This document shows positions 1 through 8,014 of a DNA stretch of 64,000 nucleotides, in pieces (within the stretch, counting starts at the first letter, position 1; every line of letters begins with the position of its first letter). The notes below the pieces were generated by a model. The model saw only the letters and a list, made by a program, of their open reading frames with translations. It did no database searches and had not been told where the DNA came from. The stretch is taken from positions 1,095,001 to 1,159,000 of the forward strand of contig NZ_CP020778.1 in NCBI RefSeq assembly GCF_002101295.1. Reading direction: 5' to 3'. The translations under genes and the position numbers were made by a program. This DNA comes from Candidatus Pelagibacter sp. RS40. GTDB taxonomy: Bacteria; Pseudomonadota; Alphaproteobacteria; Pelagibacterales; Pelagibacteraceae.

Positions 1-633
1 GATAATGCGGTTGAAGAGGCTGTTAAAATAAAAGAGGCTGGCAAAGCTACAGAAATAGTTGCAATAACAGTAGGTGAGGAGAAAGCACAAGAGACAGTTA
101 GAAAAGCTTTAGCAGTAGGAGCAGATAGAGGAATTCATGTTAAAGTTGATGGAATAATTGAACCATTAGCAGTTTCAAAAATTTTACAGAAAGTTGTTGA
201 AAAAGAAAAGCCTGATTTAGTTTTTATGGGCAAACAAGCAATCGATGATGATTGTAATCAAACAGGACAAATGCTCGCTGCTCTTTTAAATTGGCCACAA
301 GCAACGTTTGCATCTAAAATTGAAGTCAAAGAAAAATCTTTGGAAGTTACAAGAGAAGTGGATGAAGGTTTAGAAACAATTGAAGTAAATGTGCCTGCTA
401 TTGTAACATGTGATCTAAGATTAAATGAACCTAGATACGCATCTTTACCAAACATTATGAAAGCAAAGAAAAAACCAATAGAGCAAATTAATGCATCAGA
501 TTTAGGTATTGATACAAGTCCAAGAATTGAACAAATTAAGGTAGAGGAACCTCCTAAAAGAAAAGCGGGCATTAAAGTCGCAAATGTCGAAGAATTAGTA
601 CAAAAATTAAAAAATGAGGCTAAAGTAATATAA
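1..633 (+). CDS. etfB: Electron transfer flavoprotein beta subunit, 5' end missing
   Basis: EtfB pairs with EtfA to carry electrons from flavin dehydrogenases to ETF-quinone oxidoreductase in the membrane. The open frame runs in from base 1 with no start, so about 210 C-terminal residues are visible; the family is usually near 250, so only a short N-terminal part should be missing. The visible part has the EtfB features [20 protein letters not shown] (AMP-binding region) and [20 protein letters not shown] (the ETF beta signature with the recognition loop). The stop overlaps the etfA start by one base, so the two are translationally coupled, as usual for this heterodimer. Assignment is secure; only the start lies outside the window. 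Confidence 0.95.
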   Translation, partial: DNAVEEAVKIKEAGKATEIVAITVGEEKAQETVRKALAVGADRGIHVKVDGIIEPLAVSKILQKVVEKEKPDLVFMGKQAIDDDCNQTGQMLAALLNWPQATFASKIEVKEKSLEVTREVDEGLETIEVNVPAIVTCDLRLNEPRYASLPNIMKAKKKPIEQINASDLGIDTSPRIEQIKVEEPPKRKAGIKVANVEELVQKLKNEAKVI

Positions 634-1586
634 TGTCAGTTTTATTAATTGCAGAACATAACAATAAAGAGGTTAAACCTTTTACTTACAACGCTATAAC
701 AGCAGCTTCACAAATTGATCAAGATCTTCATGTTTTGGTGATTGGATATAATGCAGATGAAGTTGCAAAGTCTATTTCACAAGTTCCAAGTGTAAAAAAA
801 GTAATTCAAGTTGATAATGAAATTTATGAAAATTATATTGCAGAAAATTTTACATCTGCAATCATTAAACAAGCTGATAGCTATTCACATATAGTTTGTT
901 CAGCAAATACTTTTGGAAAAAATTTAATGCCAAGAGTTGCAGCTTTGCTTGATACATCACAAGTAAGCGACATTATTAAAGTCATATCGTCAGATACATT
1001 TCTAAGACCAATTTATGCTGGAAATGCTTTTGCAACCGTTAAAAGCAACGATCCAAAGAAATGCATAACAATAAGACCAACTTCCTTTGATCCTGCACCC
1101 TCAACAGGTGGTTCCGCTGAAATAGTAAAAGCTGATGCAGCTGATAAAACAGAGACAACTCAATTCGTAAAAAGAGAAGAGATTAAATCTGATCGACCTG
1201 AATTAGGAACAGCTAGAGTGGTAGTATCAGGTGGAAGAGGTATGCAAAGTGGAGAAAATTTCAAACTTATTCAACAAGTTGCTGATAAACTCAATGCTGC
1301 AATAGGTGCATCACGTGCTGCAGTTGATGCCGGTTATATTACTAACGACCATCAAGTAGGACAAACTGGAAAAGTAGTTGTACCAGATTTATATATTGCA
1401 GTTGGTATATCTGGCGCTATTCAACATCTAGCCGGAATGAAAGAGAGCAAAGTAATTGTCGCTATAAATAAAGATGGCGAAGCTCCAATTTTTAGTGTTG
1501 CAGATTACGGATTAGAGGCAGATTTATTCGAGGCCCTTCCACAGTTTCTGTCAGAACTGAACAAATTAAACACTATACAAAAATAA
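633..1586 (+). CDS. etfA: Electron transfer flavoprotein alpha subunit
   Basis: EtfA carries the redox-active FAD of the ETF heterodimer. The 317-residue length is normal. The C-terminal FAD domain is recognisable from VVSGGRGMQSGENF (about residue 190), then ASRAAVDAGY, HQVGQTGKVVVPDLYIAVG and SGAIQHLAGM, all typical of the family. The start ATG overlaps the etfB stop by one base, and the ETF-quinone oxidoreductase gene follows after 24 bases, so all three form one operon. In this genomic setting it probably serves dehydrogenases such as the dimethylglycine/sarcosine-type enzyme at 51091-53532 as well as acyl-CoA dehydrogenases elsewhere (inference). Confidence 0.96.
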   Translation: MSVLLIAEHNNKEVKPFTYNAITAASQIDQDLHVLVIGYNADEVAKSISQVPSVKKVIQVDNEIYENYIAENFTSAIIKQADSYSHIVCSANTFGKNLMPRVAALLDTSQVSDIIKVISSDTFLRPIYAGNAFATVKSNDPKKCITIRPTSFDPAPSTGGSAEIVKADAADKTETTQFVKREEIKSDRPELGTARVVVSGGRGMQSGENFKLIQQVADKLNAAIGASRAAVDAGYITNDHQVGQTGKVVVPDLYIAVGISGAIQHLAGMKESKVIVAINKDGEAPIFSVADYGLEADLFEALPQFLSELNKLNTIQK

Positions 1587-1610
1587 CAAATACTGTAATA
1601 AAATATTATT

Positions 1611-3230
1611 ATGTCCAGAGAAGTGATGGAATACGATGTGGTAATCGTAGGGGGCGGACCATCAGGACTTTCAACTGCAATAAAGTTAAAGCAGTTAAAT
1701 CCAGATATAAATGTCTGCTTACTCGAGAAAGCATCTGAAATTGGTGCCCATATTTTATCAGGCAATGTGTTTGAAACACGTGCCTTAGATGAGCTGTTGC
1801 CAAATTGGAAAGAATTAAACTCACCAATTAAAACAAAAGTTACTAAAGAAAAATTTTTATTTTTAGGAAAAAAAAAATCTTTAAGTTGGCCAACCTGGTT
1901 ACTTCCTAAAGTTCAACAAAATCATAAAAATTATATCATAAGTCTTGCAAATCTGTGCAGATGGTTGGGAGAACAAGCAGAAGCACTAGGTGTTGAAATT
2001 TTTCCTGGTTTTCCCGCGAGTGAAGTTTTGTACAATGAAGATGGATCAGTTAAAGGTATTGCAACCCAAGATATGGGTTTAGATAAAGAGGGCAATAAGA
2101 AAGACAGTTACGAACCTGGTATGGAATTACATGCAAAAGTAACTGTTTTTGCAGAAGGTTGTAGAGGACATTTAGGTAAAGAATTAATAAAAAAATTTAA
2201 TCTTAATGAGGGAAAAGACCCACAACAATATGGTATTGGATTTAAAGAGATTTGGGAGATAGATGAAAAAAATCATACAGAAGGCATGGTTATGCATACA
2301 GCAGGATGGCCTTTAGACAACAATACGTATGGTGGAAGCTTTATGTATCATGCTGAAAATAAACAAATATTTTTAGGTTATGTGATTGGTCTAGATTATA
2401 AAAATCCACACCTTTCACCTTTTGATGAATTTCAAAGGTTTAAAACTCATCCAGCAATTAAAAAAATAATAGAAGGTGGAAAAAGAATTTCATATGGCGC
2501 AAGAGCTTTGATTGAAGGTGGAATTCAAAGTTTGCCAAAGATGTATATGCCTGGTGCTCTTCTGGTTGGCTGTGATGCAGGTACATTAAATATGCCAAAA
2601 ATCAAAGGTTCACACACTGCAATGAAAAGTGGAATGATTGCGGCTGAAACTATTGTTGATCATTTTAATTTAAAGAAAACTTTATCTTTATACGAAGAAA
2701 AATTTAAAAATAGTTGGGTCTACAAAGAACTACATGAAGCAAGAAATGTTAAACCAAGCTTTTCTTGGGGGCTAATTCTTGGAATAATATTTACTGGTAT
2801 AGATCAGATATTATTTAGAGGAAAATTACCTTTTACTTTAAAACACAAGCATGCCGATCACGAAACTCTAAAACCAGCAAATTCTATGCCAAAAATCGAG
2901 TATCCTAAACCTGATAATGTAATAACATTTGATAAAACAAGTTCAGTTTATCTAACAGGTACAAATCATGCAGATAATCAACCGGTACACTTAAAGTTAA
3001 AAGATCCAAATTTACCTATAAGTTATACGTTAGAGAAATTTGATGAGCCAGCACAAAGATACTGTCCTGCGGGTGTTTATGAAGTTCAGCAAGAAAATAA
3101 TATTAATAAATTTGTTATTAACGCACAGAATTGTATTCATTGTAAAACTTGTGATATCAAAGAGCCTTCACAGAATATTACTTGGGTTACCCCTGAGGGT
3201 GGCGGTGGACCTAAGTATGGAAATATGTAA
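1611..3230 (+). CDS. Electron transfer flavoprotein-ubiquinone oxidoreductase (ETF-QO)
   Basis: This membrane-associated enzyme takes electrons from reduced ETF and passes them to ubiquinone. The N-terminus has a Rossmann FAD motif, VVIVGGGPSGLS, from about residue 10. The C-terminus has the ETF-QO iron-sulfur region: a Cys near 485 in YCPAGVYE, then NCIHCKTCDIKEP (Cys about 508, 511 and 514), ending in a Gly-rich stretch before the stop. The 539 residues match the family. Start 1611 is used; an in-frame ATG at 1626 sits closer to the FAD motif and is also possible. It lies 24 bases after etfA and ends immediately against the convergent DUF2237 gene. Assignment is secure. Confidence 0.95.
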   Translation: MSREVMEYDVVIVGGGPSGLSTAIKLKQLNPDINVCLLEKASEIGAHILSGNVFETRALDELLPNWKELNSPIKTKVTKEKFLFLGKKKSLSWPTWLLPKVQQNHKNYIISLANLCRWLGEQAEALGVEIFPGFPASEVLYNEDGSVKGIATQDMGLDKEGNKKDSYEPGMELHAKVTVFAEGCRGHLGKELIKKFNLNEGKDPQQYGIGFKEIWEIDEKNHTEGMVMHTAGWPLDNNTYGGSFMYHAENKQIFLGYVIGLDYKNPHLSPFDEFQRFKTHPAIKKIIEGGKRISYGARALIEGGIQSLPKMYMPGALLVGCDAGTLNMPKIKGSHTAMKSGMIAAETIVDHFNLKKTLSLYEEKFKNSWVYKELHEARNVKPSFSWGLILGIIFTGIDQILFRGKLPFTLKHKHADHETLKPANSMPKIEYPKPDNVITFDKTSSVYLTGTNHADNQPVHLKLKDPNLPISYTLEKFDEPAQRYCPAGVYEVQQENNINKFVINAQNCIHCKTCDIKEPSQNITWVTPEGGGGPKYGNM

Positions 3231-3605
3231 TTAAGATAAGTCTATTGCAAATTTTTTTAAAACTTCAATTGGTATAAGTTTTAAAGTTTTCTCATGAGTT
3301 TTTTTTAAAAATATTGGACATCCTTTTCCGGCCTCAACAGCTTTTGCATACCAACCAGCACACACACACCAACTATCGCCATCTTTCAATCCTGGAAATC
3401 CAAATTCTGGATGCGGAGTGATTAAATCGTTTCCTGCCTCTTTACACCATTCTAAGAATTCATTATTCACTTTAGCACATACAGTATGTATGCCGTGATC
3501 ATTTTCATCTGTATTACAACATCCATCTCTATACCAGCCTGTCAAAGGATTATTTGAACAGTTTTCTAAGTTTTCACCTAAAACATTTTTTTGAACTTTA
3601 GTCAT
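3231..3605 (-). CDS. DUF2237 family protein
   Basis: This 124-residue soluble protein matches the DUF2237 family pattern: NVLGENLENCS, TGWYRDGCCNT, HTVCAKV, GNDLITPHPEFGFPGLKDGD and WCVCAGWY. It is rich in cysteine (about nine residues, several in Cys-Cys or Cys-x-Cys pairs), which in general could suit metal binding; that is inference, as the family has no established function known to me. Its start overlaps the end of the upstream oxygenase-like gene by eight bases, so it is the last gene of the minus-strand run hisI - two oxygenase-like genes - DUF2237. It ends tail to tail with the ETF-QO gene with no room for a separate terminator. Confidence 0.85.
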   Translation of the reverse strand: MTKVQKNVLGENLENCSNNPLTGWYRDGCCNTDENDHGIHTVCAKVNNEFLEWCKEAGNDLITPHPEFGFPGLKDGDSWCVCAGWYAKAVEAGKGCPIFLKKTHEKTLKLIPIEVLKKFAIDLS

Positions 3606-4206
3606 TAAATATACTCGATACTTTCTTGTCTATTTCTAAATTAAAAGAAAATGACCTTCTTTCACCATCTATTTTAAATGGATATGCTGTATGCATCAAA
3701 TAATTTGGAAATAATAAGAGATCTCCTTCTTTAGGAATATGATTATAAATACTATTATTTAGGAAGGATTTTGAACCATAGATAAAATCGATCGTGCCGT
3801 GAGTTTTTATTTTTTTATCTCCTTTTGTTAAATTTTTTGGGATTTTTAAATATCCAACCCCTGAAATATCACCATTATGAAAATGGATGGGGTTATAGTC
3901 ATTTTTAAATTGCCTTACAATCCAAAGGTTTTTAATTTTAATTTTATTTGTTTTTTTATTTAAACTTTTTAATAAGTACTGGTTAATAGTTTTTTTTACA
4001 TATTTCTTTAAATTTTTTTCTATAAACTTATTTGATAATTCTATCTCTTGACTAACTTGTCCGACAAGTTTTTCTGAATAATCTCTTTTTTTAACTAATT
4101 TTTTACTTAATAAAATCTGTTCAAATTCATCATTTATTTTTTTAATAAGATTTTTTGGTATTTTAAGAACAGCAATTTTTGGACCAAACGGATTAATTAA
4201 TTTCAT
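3598..4206 (-). CDS. Putative 2-oxoglutarate/Fe(II)-dependent oxygenase (TIGR02466-like), copy 2
   Basis: A 202-residue protein whose C-terminal half looks like the small 2OG-Fe(II) oxygenase group often found in marine bacteria and their phages. The candidate iron ligands are in NPIHFHNGDISGVGYL (His108, His110, Asp113) and in MHTAYPF (His172). The candidate 2-oxoglutarate-binding arginine lies in ERRSFSFN (Arg183 or 184). Both blocks are shared with the next gene upstream (4227-4859), so the two are tandem paralogues, but overall similarity looks modest and this copy is much richer in Lys and Asn. The substrate is unknown; protein or small-molecule hydroxylation is possible. The end overlaps DUF2237 by eight bases. 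Confidence 0.7.
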   Translation of the reverse strand: MKLINPFGPKIAVLKIPKNLIKKINDEFEQILLSKKLVKKRDYSEKLVGQVSQEIELSNKFIEKNLKKYVKKTINQYLLKSLNKKTNKIKIKNLWIVRQFKNDYNPIHFHNGDISGVGYLKIPKNLTKGDKKIKTHGTIDFIYGSKSFLNNSIYNHIPKEGDLLLFPNYLMHTAYPFKIDGERRSFSFNLEIDKKVSSIFND

Positions 4207-4226
4207 AATGTTATTACTTTTATCTT

Positions 4227-4859
4227 TTAATAAACGTTAAATGCTTCTTCATCAACTCTAGCATTAAATGAAATTGACCTTCTTTCCTCTTTAGTATTTT
4301 TAAATGGATAAACAGTGTGCATCATATAATGAGGGAATAAATAAAAATCTCCAACCTCAGGTGTAATTTTAAAAACACTTTCTGATAAAAACTGTTTTGT
4401 GCCATGAATTAATTCTAATTTGCCACCATGATACTGTTTATTTTGTTTATCTTGTGTATGTTTACCAAATGTCTGGGGTAGTTTTAAAAAGCCTGCACCA
4501 GAAATATGACCGCTGTGCCAATGAACAGGATTATACTCGTTTTGAAATTGCCTTACCACCCATGATCTAATTAAATTAAAACTTTTTATTTTTTTTCCTT
4601 CATTAAGTTCGATAAATATTTTTGTAGAATTTGCTATAAAATCTAACCATCCACATGATTTAGCAAACTCATTTTCTAAAAAAAATTCTTGTGTTACATC
4701 GCCTGCAAGAGACTCACCTAAATTTAAATTTTTGCTTTTTTCCTCATCTTTCACAACTTCATCAATATAATCATTTAATTTTTTTGTAATTTCATCTGGT
4801 ATTCTAACCTTTAACACCGCAGGTCCAAAAATTTTAAGATTTTTGTATTGAATTTCCAC
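4227..4859 (-). CDS. Putative 2-oxoglutarate/Fe(II)-dependent oxygenase (TIGR02466-like), copy 1
   Basis: This 210-residue paralogue of the 3598-4206 gene starts with the same layout (FGPAVLKVRIP against FGPKIAVLKIP). It has the same blocks: VVRQFQNEYNPVHWHSGHIS (His113, His115, and His118 where the other copy has Asp113 nearby), HGTKQFLSESV, GDFYLFPHYMMHTVYPF (His181) and ERRSISFNARVDE (Arg193 or 194). The His-x-His and distal His...Arg pattern fits a double-stranded beta-helix Fe(II)/2OG enzyme. It starts four bases after the hisI stop on the same strand, so the two are probably co-transcribed. The substrate cannot be read from the sequence. Confidence 0.72.
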   Translation of the reverse strand: MEIQYKNLKIFGPAVLKVRIPDEITKKLNDYIDEVVKDEEKSKNLNLGESLAGDVTQEFFLENEFAKSCGWLDFIANSTKIFIELNEGKKIKSFNLIRSWVVRQFQNEYNPVHWHSGHISGAGFLKLPQTFGKHTQDKQNKQYHGGKLELIHGTKQFLSESVFKITPEVGDFYLFPHYMMHTVYPFKNTKEERRSISFNARVDEEAFNVY

Positions 4860-4863
4860 TTAA

Positions 4864-5358
4864 TTATATTTTAGTTGGATTAGGTTGGCCTTTGTAAATC
4901 ACTTCTGGATCAAATTTTTTTTTATCTTCTTCAAACTTCATTTCTATATTTCTTGCGTTATCAATTTTTCCCATTGGAACAGACCGATAAAAACAGGATC
5001 TATAACCAACATGGCAACTTGCCCCATTACCAATATCAACTGTTATCCAAACAGCATCCTGGTCATCATCAATTCTTATTTCCTTAACTTTTTGAACAAA
5101 ACCGCTAGTTTTACCTTTGTGCCAAATTTGTTTTCTGGATCTACTAAAATAGTGAGCCTCTTTTGTTTCAATTGTTAATTTAAACGCTTCAACATTCATG
5201 TAACCATGCATTAAGATTTCTTTAGTTTTTGAACATGTGGTAATTACAGGAATCAATCCATCATTGTCGAATTTTGGTGAAAGTAACTTACCTTCCTCTA
5301 TTTCAGCGACATTTTCTCTTTTTTTAAACATATAAAGTGCATTATCTAGCACATTCAC
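4864..5358 (-). CDS. hisI: Phosphoribosyl-AMP cyclohydrolase
   Basis: HisI opens the adenine ring of phosphoribosyl-AMP in the third step of histidine biosynthesis in the cytoplasm. The diagnostic blocks are HGYMNVEAFKLTIETKEAHY, FSRSRKQIWHKGKTSG and the zinc-binding NGASCHVGYRSCFYR (Cys115 and Cys122), preceded by the Asp-rich IDDDQDAVW. At 164 residues it is longer than the minimal enzyme because of an N-terminal extension of about 30 residues and a charged tail; no HisE domain is fused. No other his gene lies beside it. The gene is divergent from folE across 51 bases, which must hold both promoters, and leads the minus-strand run with the two oxygenase-like genes. Confidence 0.93.
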   Translation of the reverse strand: MNVLDNALYMFKKRENVAEIEEGKLLSPKFDNDGLIPVITTCSKTKEILMHGYMNVEAFKLTIETKEAHYFSRSRKQIWHKGKTSGFVQKVKEIRIDDDQDAVWITVDIGNGASCHVGYRSCFYRSVPMGKIDNARNIEMKFEEDKKKFDPEVIYKGQPNPTKI

Positions 5359-5409
5359 TAATATATTAAATATTTTAAAATTAAGTAAATATATATATAA
5401 AAACCGTTC

Positions 5410-6012
5410 ATGAAATTAGTAAAAAACGAAAACGATAAAAACAAAGAAGAAATTTCTGATAAAGAGGCTCAGGAAGCTTTTATTAAAATTTTGAAATGGA
5501 TTGGTGAAGATCCATCTAGGGAAGGTTTATTAGAAACTCCAAAAAGAGTTATGAAGGCTTTTAAAGAATATTTTAAAGGTTACCACGAAGATCCAAAAGC
5601 TGTTCTTGATAAAACGTTTGGAGATGTAGAAGGTTACAGTGATATGGTTGTTCAAAAAAACATTTCAGTTCAAAGCCACTGTGAACATCATATGGCACCA
5701 ATTATCGGAATTGCTCATGTTGCATATATTCCAAATCAAAGAGTTGTAGGATTGAGTAAAATTGCAAGAGTAGTTGAGGTATTTTCTAAAAGATTACAAA
5801 CACAAGAAAGACTTACAGTCCAAATTGCAAATACTTTAATGGAGTCTTTAGATGCAAAAGGTGTTGCAGTTACTATTGATTCAACTCACCAGTGTATGAC
5901 TATGAGAGGAATTAAAAAAGAGCAGGCAACAACAGTTACAAATTTTTATTTAGGTCAATTCAAGGACGATTTAAGTTATCAGAATAGATATTTGCGGTTT
6001 ATCGCAAAATAA
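5410..6012 (+). CDS. folE: GTP cyclohydrolase I
   Basis: FolE converts GTP to 7,8-dihydroneopterin triphosphate, the first step towards folate (and, in some bacteria, queuosine-type bases). The 200-residue sequence has EDPSREGLLETPKRVMKAF near the N-terminus, the zinc and catalytic block SHCEHHMAPIIGIAHVAYIP (Cys91, His93 and His94), GLSKIARVVEVFSKRLQTQE, and the second zinc site HQCMTMRG (Cys162). These are the canonical residues of the zinc-dependent FolE type. It is divergent from hisI and 14 bases ahead of acuI on the same strand, so it may head a folE-acuI-LysR transcript. Confidence 0.96.
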   Translation: MKLVKNENDKNKEEISDKEAQEAFIKILKWIGEDPSREGLLETPKRVMKAFKEYFKGYHEDPKAVLDKTFGDVEGYSDMVVQKNISVQSHCEHHMAPIIGIAHVAYIPNQRVVGLSKIARVVEVFSKRLQTQERLTVQIANTLMESLDAKGVAVTIDSTHQCMTMRGIKKEQATTVTNFYLGQFKDDLSYQNRYLRFIAK

Positions 6013-6026
6013 TATTTATTAATTAC

Positions 6027-7031
6027 ATGTCAGAAAATTTCAAAGCTTTGGTGCTTAACCAAGACGGAGAAAATTTTACAAGAGAAATTAAATCAGTCGA
6101 TAAAAGCTTTCTCAAACATGGCGATGTTACTGTTAAAGTTCATTATTCAGGTTTGAATTATAAAGATGCTCTAATTCTAAAAAATGGAGCAAGATTAGTT
6201 AAAGAGTTTCCACATATTCCAGGTATTGATTTTTCAGGTGTTGTTGAAGAAAGCAAACATGAGAAATTTAAACAAGGTGATGAAATAATCTTAACTGGTT
6301 GGAGAGTAGGAGAAATTTATTTTGGCGGCTATTCTCAATACGCAAAAGTAAATGGTGACTTTTTAGTTAAGAAACCAAAGGACTTAAGTTTAAAACAATC
6401 AATGACTATGGGAACAGCAGGTTTTACAGCACTTCAATGTTCATTTACAGCTAAGACAACAAGAGAGGAACTTCTACTTGGAAAAAAAGTAGAAGAGGTA
6501 ATTGTAAGTGGTGCTTCAGGGGGAGTAGGAAGTATGGCTGTAATGATTTTAAATAAACTTGGTTGCAATGTGACAGCTGTTACTGGAAAAGAAAGTAATA
6601 AAGATTATCTTAAATCTATAGGAGCAAAAAACATTATAAATACTAGCGAATTAACAAAAGATGCAAGACCTTTAGATAAAGGATTGTGGGATGGAGCCGT
6701 CGATACAGTAGGTGGTAAAGTTTTAGAAAATATTTTAGCAACAACAAAAGACAGTGGAATTGTTGCAGCTTGTGGAAACGCTGCTGATATAAAATTAAAT
6801 ACTACTGTTATGCCTTTTATAATTCGTGGTGTAAAATTATGGGGTATTAATTCTGTAAATGCTTCAATTCAAAGAAGACAATTCCTGTGGAATGAAGCAT
6901 CAAAATTGATTGATTTTGAATTGTTGGGTAAATCTATTAAGGAAATTAGTTTAGAAGAACTAATTGATGTTTATCCAAAAATGTTAAAAGGCGAAACATC
7001 AGGAAGATATATAATTAATTTAGAAAAATAG
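6027..7031 (+). CDS. acuI: AcuI-type acrylyl-CoA reductase (NADPH), YhdH/YhfP family
   Basis: A 334-residue medium-chain reductase of the AcuI/YhdH group, which reduces acryloyl-CoA to propionyl-CoA with NADPH. Recognisable parts are SGLNYKDALILKNGARLVKE, PHIPGIDFSGVVEES, the stretch TGWRVGEIYFGGYSQYAKVN, the family motif TMGTAGFTALQC, and the nucleotide-binding GASGGVGSM at about residues 162-170. No catalytic zinc-site cysteines are seen, as expected for this branch. In marine bacteria the enzyme detoxifies acrylate arising from DMSP breakdown (established for the family); no DMSP lyase or demethylase gene is seen in this window. A LysR regulator starts three bases after its stop. Confidence 0.87.
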   Translation: MSENFKALVLNQDGENFTREIKSVDKSFLKHGDVTVKVHYSGLNYKDALILKNGARLVKEFPHIPGIDFSGVVEESKHEKFKQGDEIILTGWRVGEIYFGGYSQYAKVNGDFLVKKPKDLSLKQSMTMGTAGFTALQCSFTAKTTREELLLGKKVEEVIVSGASGGVGSMAVMILNKLGCNVTAVTGKESNKDYLKSIGAKNIINTSELTKDARPLDKGLWDGAVDTVGGKVLENILATTKDSGIVAACGNAADIKLNTTVMPFIIRGVKLWGINSVNASIQRRQFLWNEASKLIDFELLGKSIKEISLEELIDVYPKMLKGETSGRYIINLEK

Positions 7032-7033
7032 TT

Positions 7034-7924
7034 ATGGATTGGGATAAATTAAAAATTTTTCATGCAGTTGCAGAAGCTGGAAGTTTTACTAGTGCAACAG
7101 TGATATTAAATTTAAGCCAATCTGCAATAAGTAGACAAATTCAATCTTTAGAGGAGGATTTGAAGGTAAAATTGTTCGAAAGACACGCAAGAGGCTTAAC
7201 TTTAACTGAAAACGGTGAATATGTTTATAAAACCGCCCATGAGGTTATTAGCAAATTAAAAGAAGTTGAAACTTCATTAGGGGACCAAAAACACAAAACA
7301 TCAGGAAAATTAACAATCACAACAGTTAGAAGCTTTGGTACACACTGGCTTACTCCAAGAATTCAAGAGTTTATGCAACTAAATCCTGAAATAGAAATTG
7401 AGCTCATATTTGATGATAAAGAGTTAGATCTAAGTACTAGACAAGCAGATATTGGAATTTTTATGAGAAGGCCCAAGCAATTGAATTATATTCAGAAGAA
7501 ATTGATAGATATTAACTATCATATATATGGATCAAATAGATATTTGGAGAAGTATGGAATTCCAAAAACTATTAATGATTTAAATAAACATAAATTTATT
7601 TCATTTGGAAAAGGAGCTCCCTCACCAGTTTATAACCCCGATTGGGCATTAAAAATTGGCATGAAAGATAATAAAAAAAGAAAATCAGTAATGAAGGTAA
7701 ATAGCGTTATGGGCTTACTGTTGGCAGTTGAGAGCGGAGTAGGTTTAGCAGCTTTACCAGATTACTTAGTGTTTCAGTCCTCAAACCTAATTAAAGTATT
7801 ACCAAAAGTAGAGGGACCAATAACCGAAGCACATTTTGTATATCCTCAATCTCTTAAAAATGTAGCAAGGGTGTCCACATTTAGGAACTTTCTGTACAGC
7901 AAGATCTCAGAGTGGAAATTTTAA
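7034..7924 (+). CDS. LysR-family transcriptional regulator
   Basis: This 296-residue protein has an N-terminal winged helix-turn-helix (MDWDKLKIFHAVAEAGSFTS, then LNLSQSAISRQIQSLEEDLK and LFERHARGLTLTENGE, residues 1-65) and a LysR substrate-binding domain from about residue 90, with GKLTITTVRSFGTHWLTPRI near its start. The start ATG lies two bases after the acuI stop, so it is almost certainly translated with acuI; LysR genes are more often divergent from their target. The effector is unknown; regulation of acuI or acrylate/DMSP metabolism is a guess from position only. No convincing LysR box is seen nearby. Confidence 0.9.
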   Translation: MDWDKLKIFHAVAEAGSFTSATVILNLSQSAISRQIQSLEEDLKVKLFERHARGLTLTENGEYVYKTAHEVISKLKEVETSLGDQKHKTSGKLTITTVRSFGTHWLTPRIQEFMQLNPEIEIELIFDDKELDLSTRQADIGIFMRRPKQLNYIQKKLIDINYHIYGSNRYLEKYGIPKTINDLNKHKFISFGKGAPSPVYNPDWALKIGMKDNKKRKSVMKVNSVMGLLLAVESGVGLAALPDYLVFQSSNLIKVLPKVEGPITEAHFVYPQSLKNVARVSTFRNFLYSKISEWKF

Positions 7925-7948
7925 GTTAAAATGCGTCAATATTGCAAT

Positions 7949-7963
7949 TGATAATCATTATCA
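7949..7963. promoter_or_regulatory. Perfect 7-1-7 Fur-type operator
   Basis: The 15 bases TGATAATCATTATCA form a perfect inverted repeat of seven bases around one central C, identical to the classic Fur 7-1-7 core. Just outside, GCAA (7944-7947) and TTGC (7964-7967) extend the symmetry with a one-base offset. It lies 52 bases before the chosen start of an iron-binding-protein gene, so iron-responsive repression is the natural reading. Whether Fur or another Fur-family regulator binds it cannot be told from this window. Confidence 0.85.
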
Positions 7964-8014
7964 TTGCGAATAGTTACTAATTTCATTATAAACAGTGCGG
8001 GAAAAGGGAGAAAA

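Noticed and set aside
4885-5178. Plus-strand ORF antisense to hisI
   Set aside because: The minus strand encodes a clear HisI with zinc-site residues; the plus frame is a shadow with no motif.
7964-8014. TTG start adding 17 residues to the iron-binding protein
   Set aside because: It lies at the edge of the Fur-type palindrome and would put extra residues before a clean signal peptide; ATG 8015 has a purine-rich site before it.
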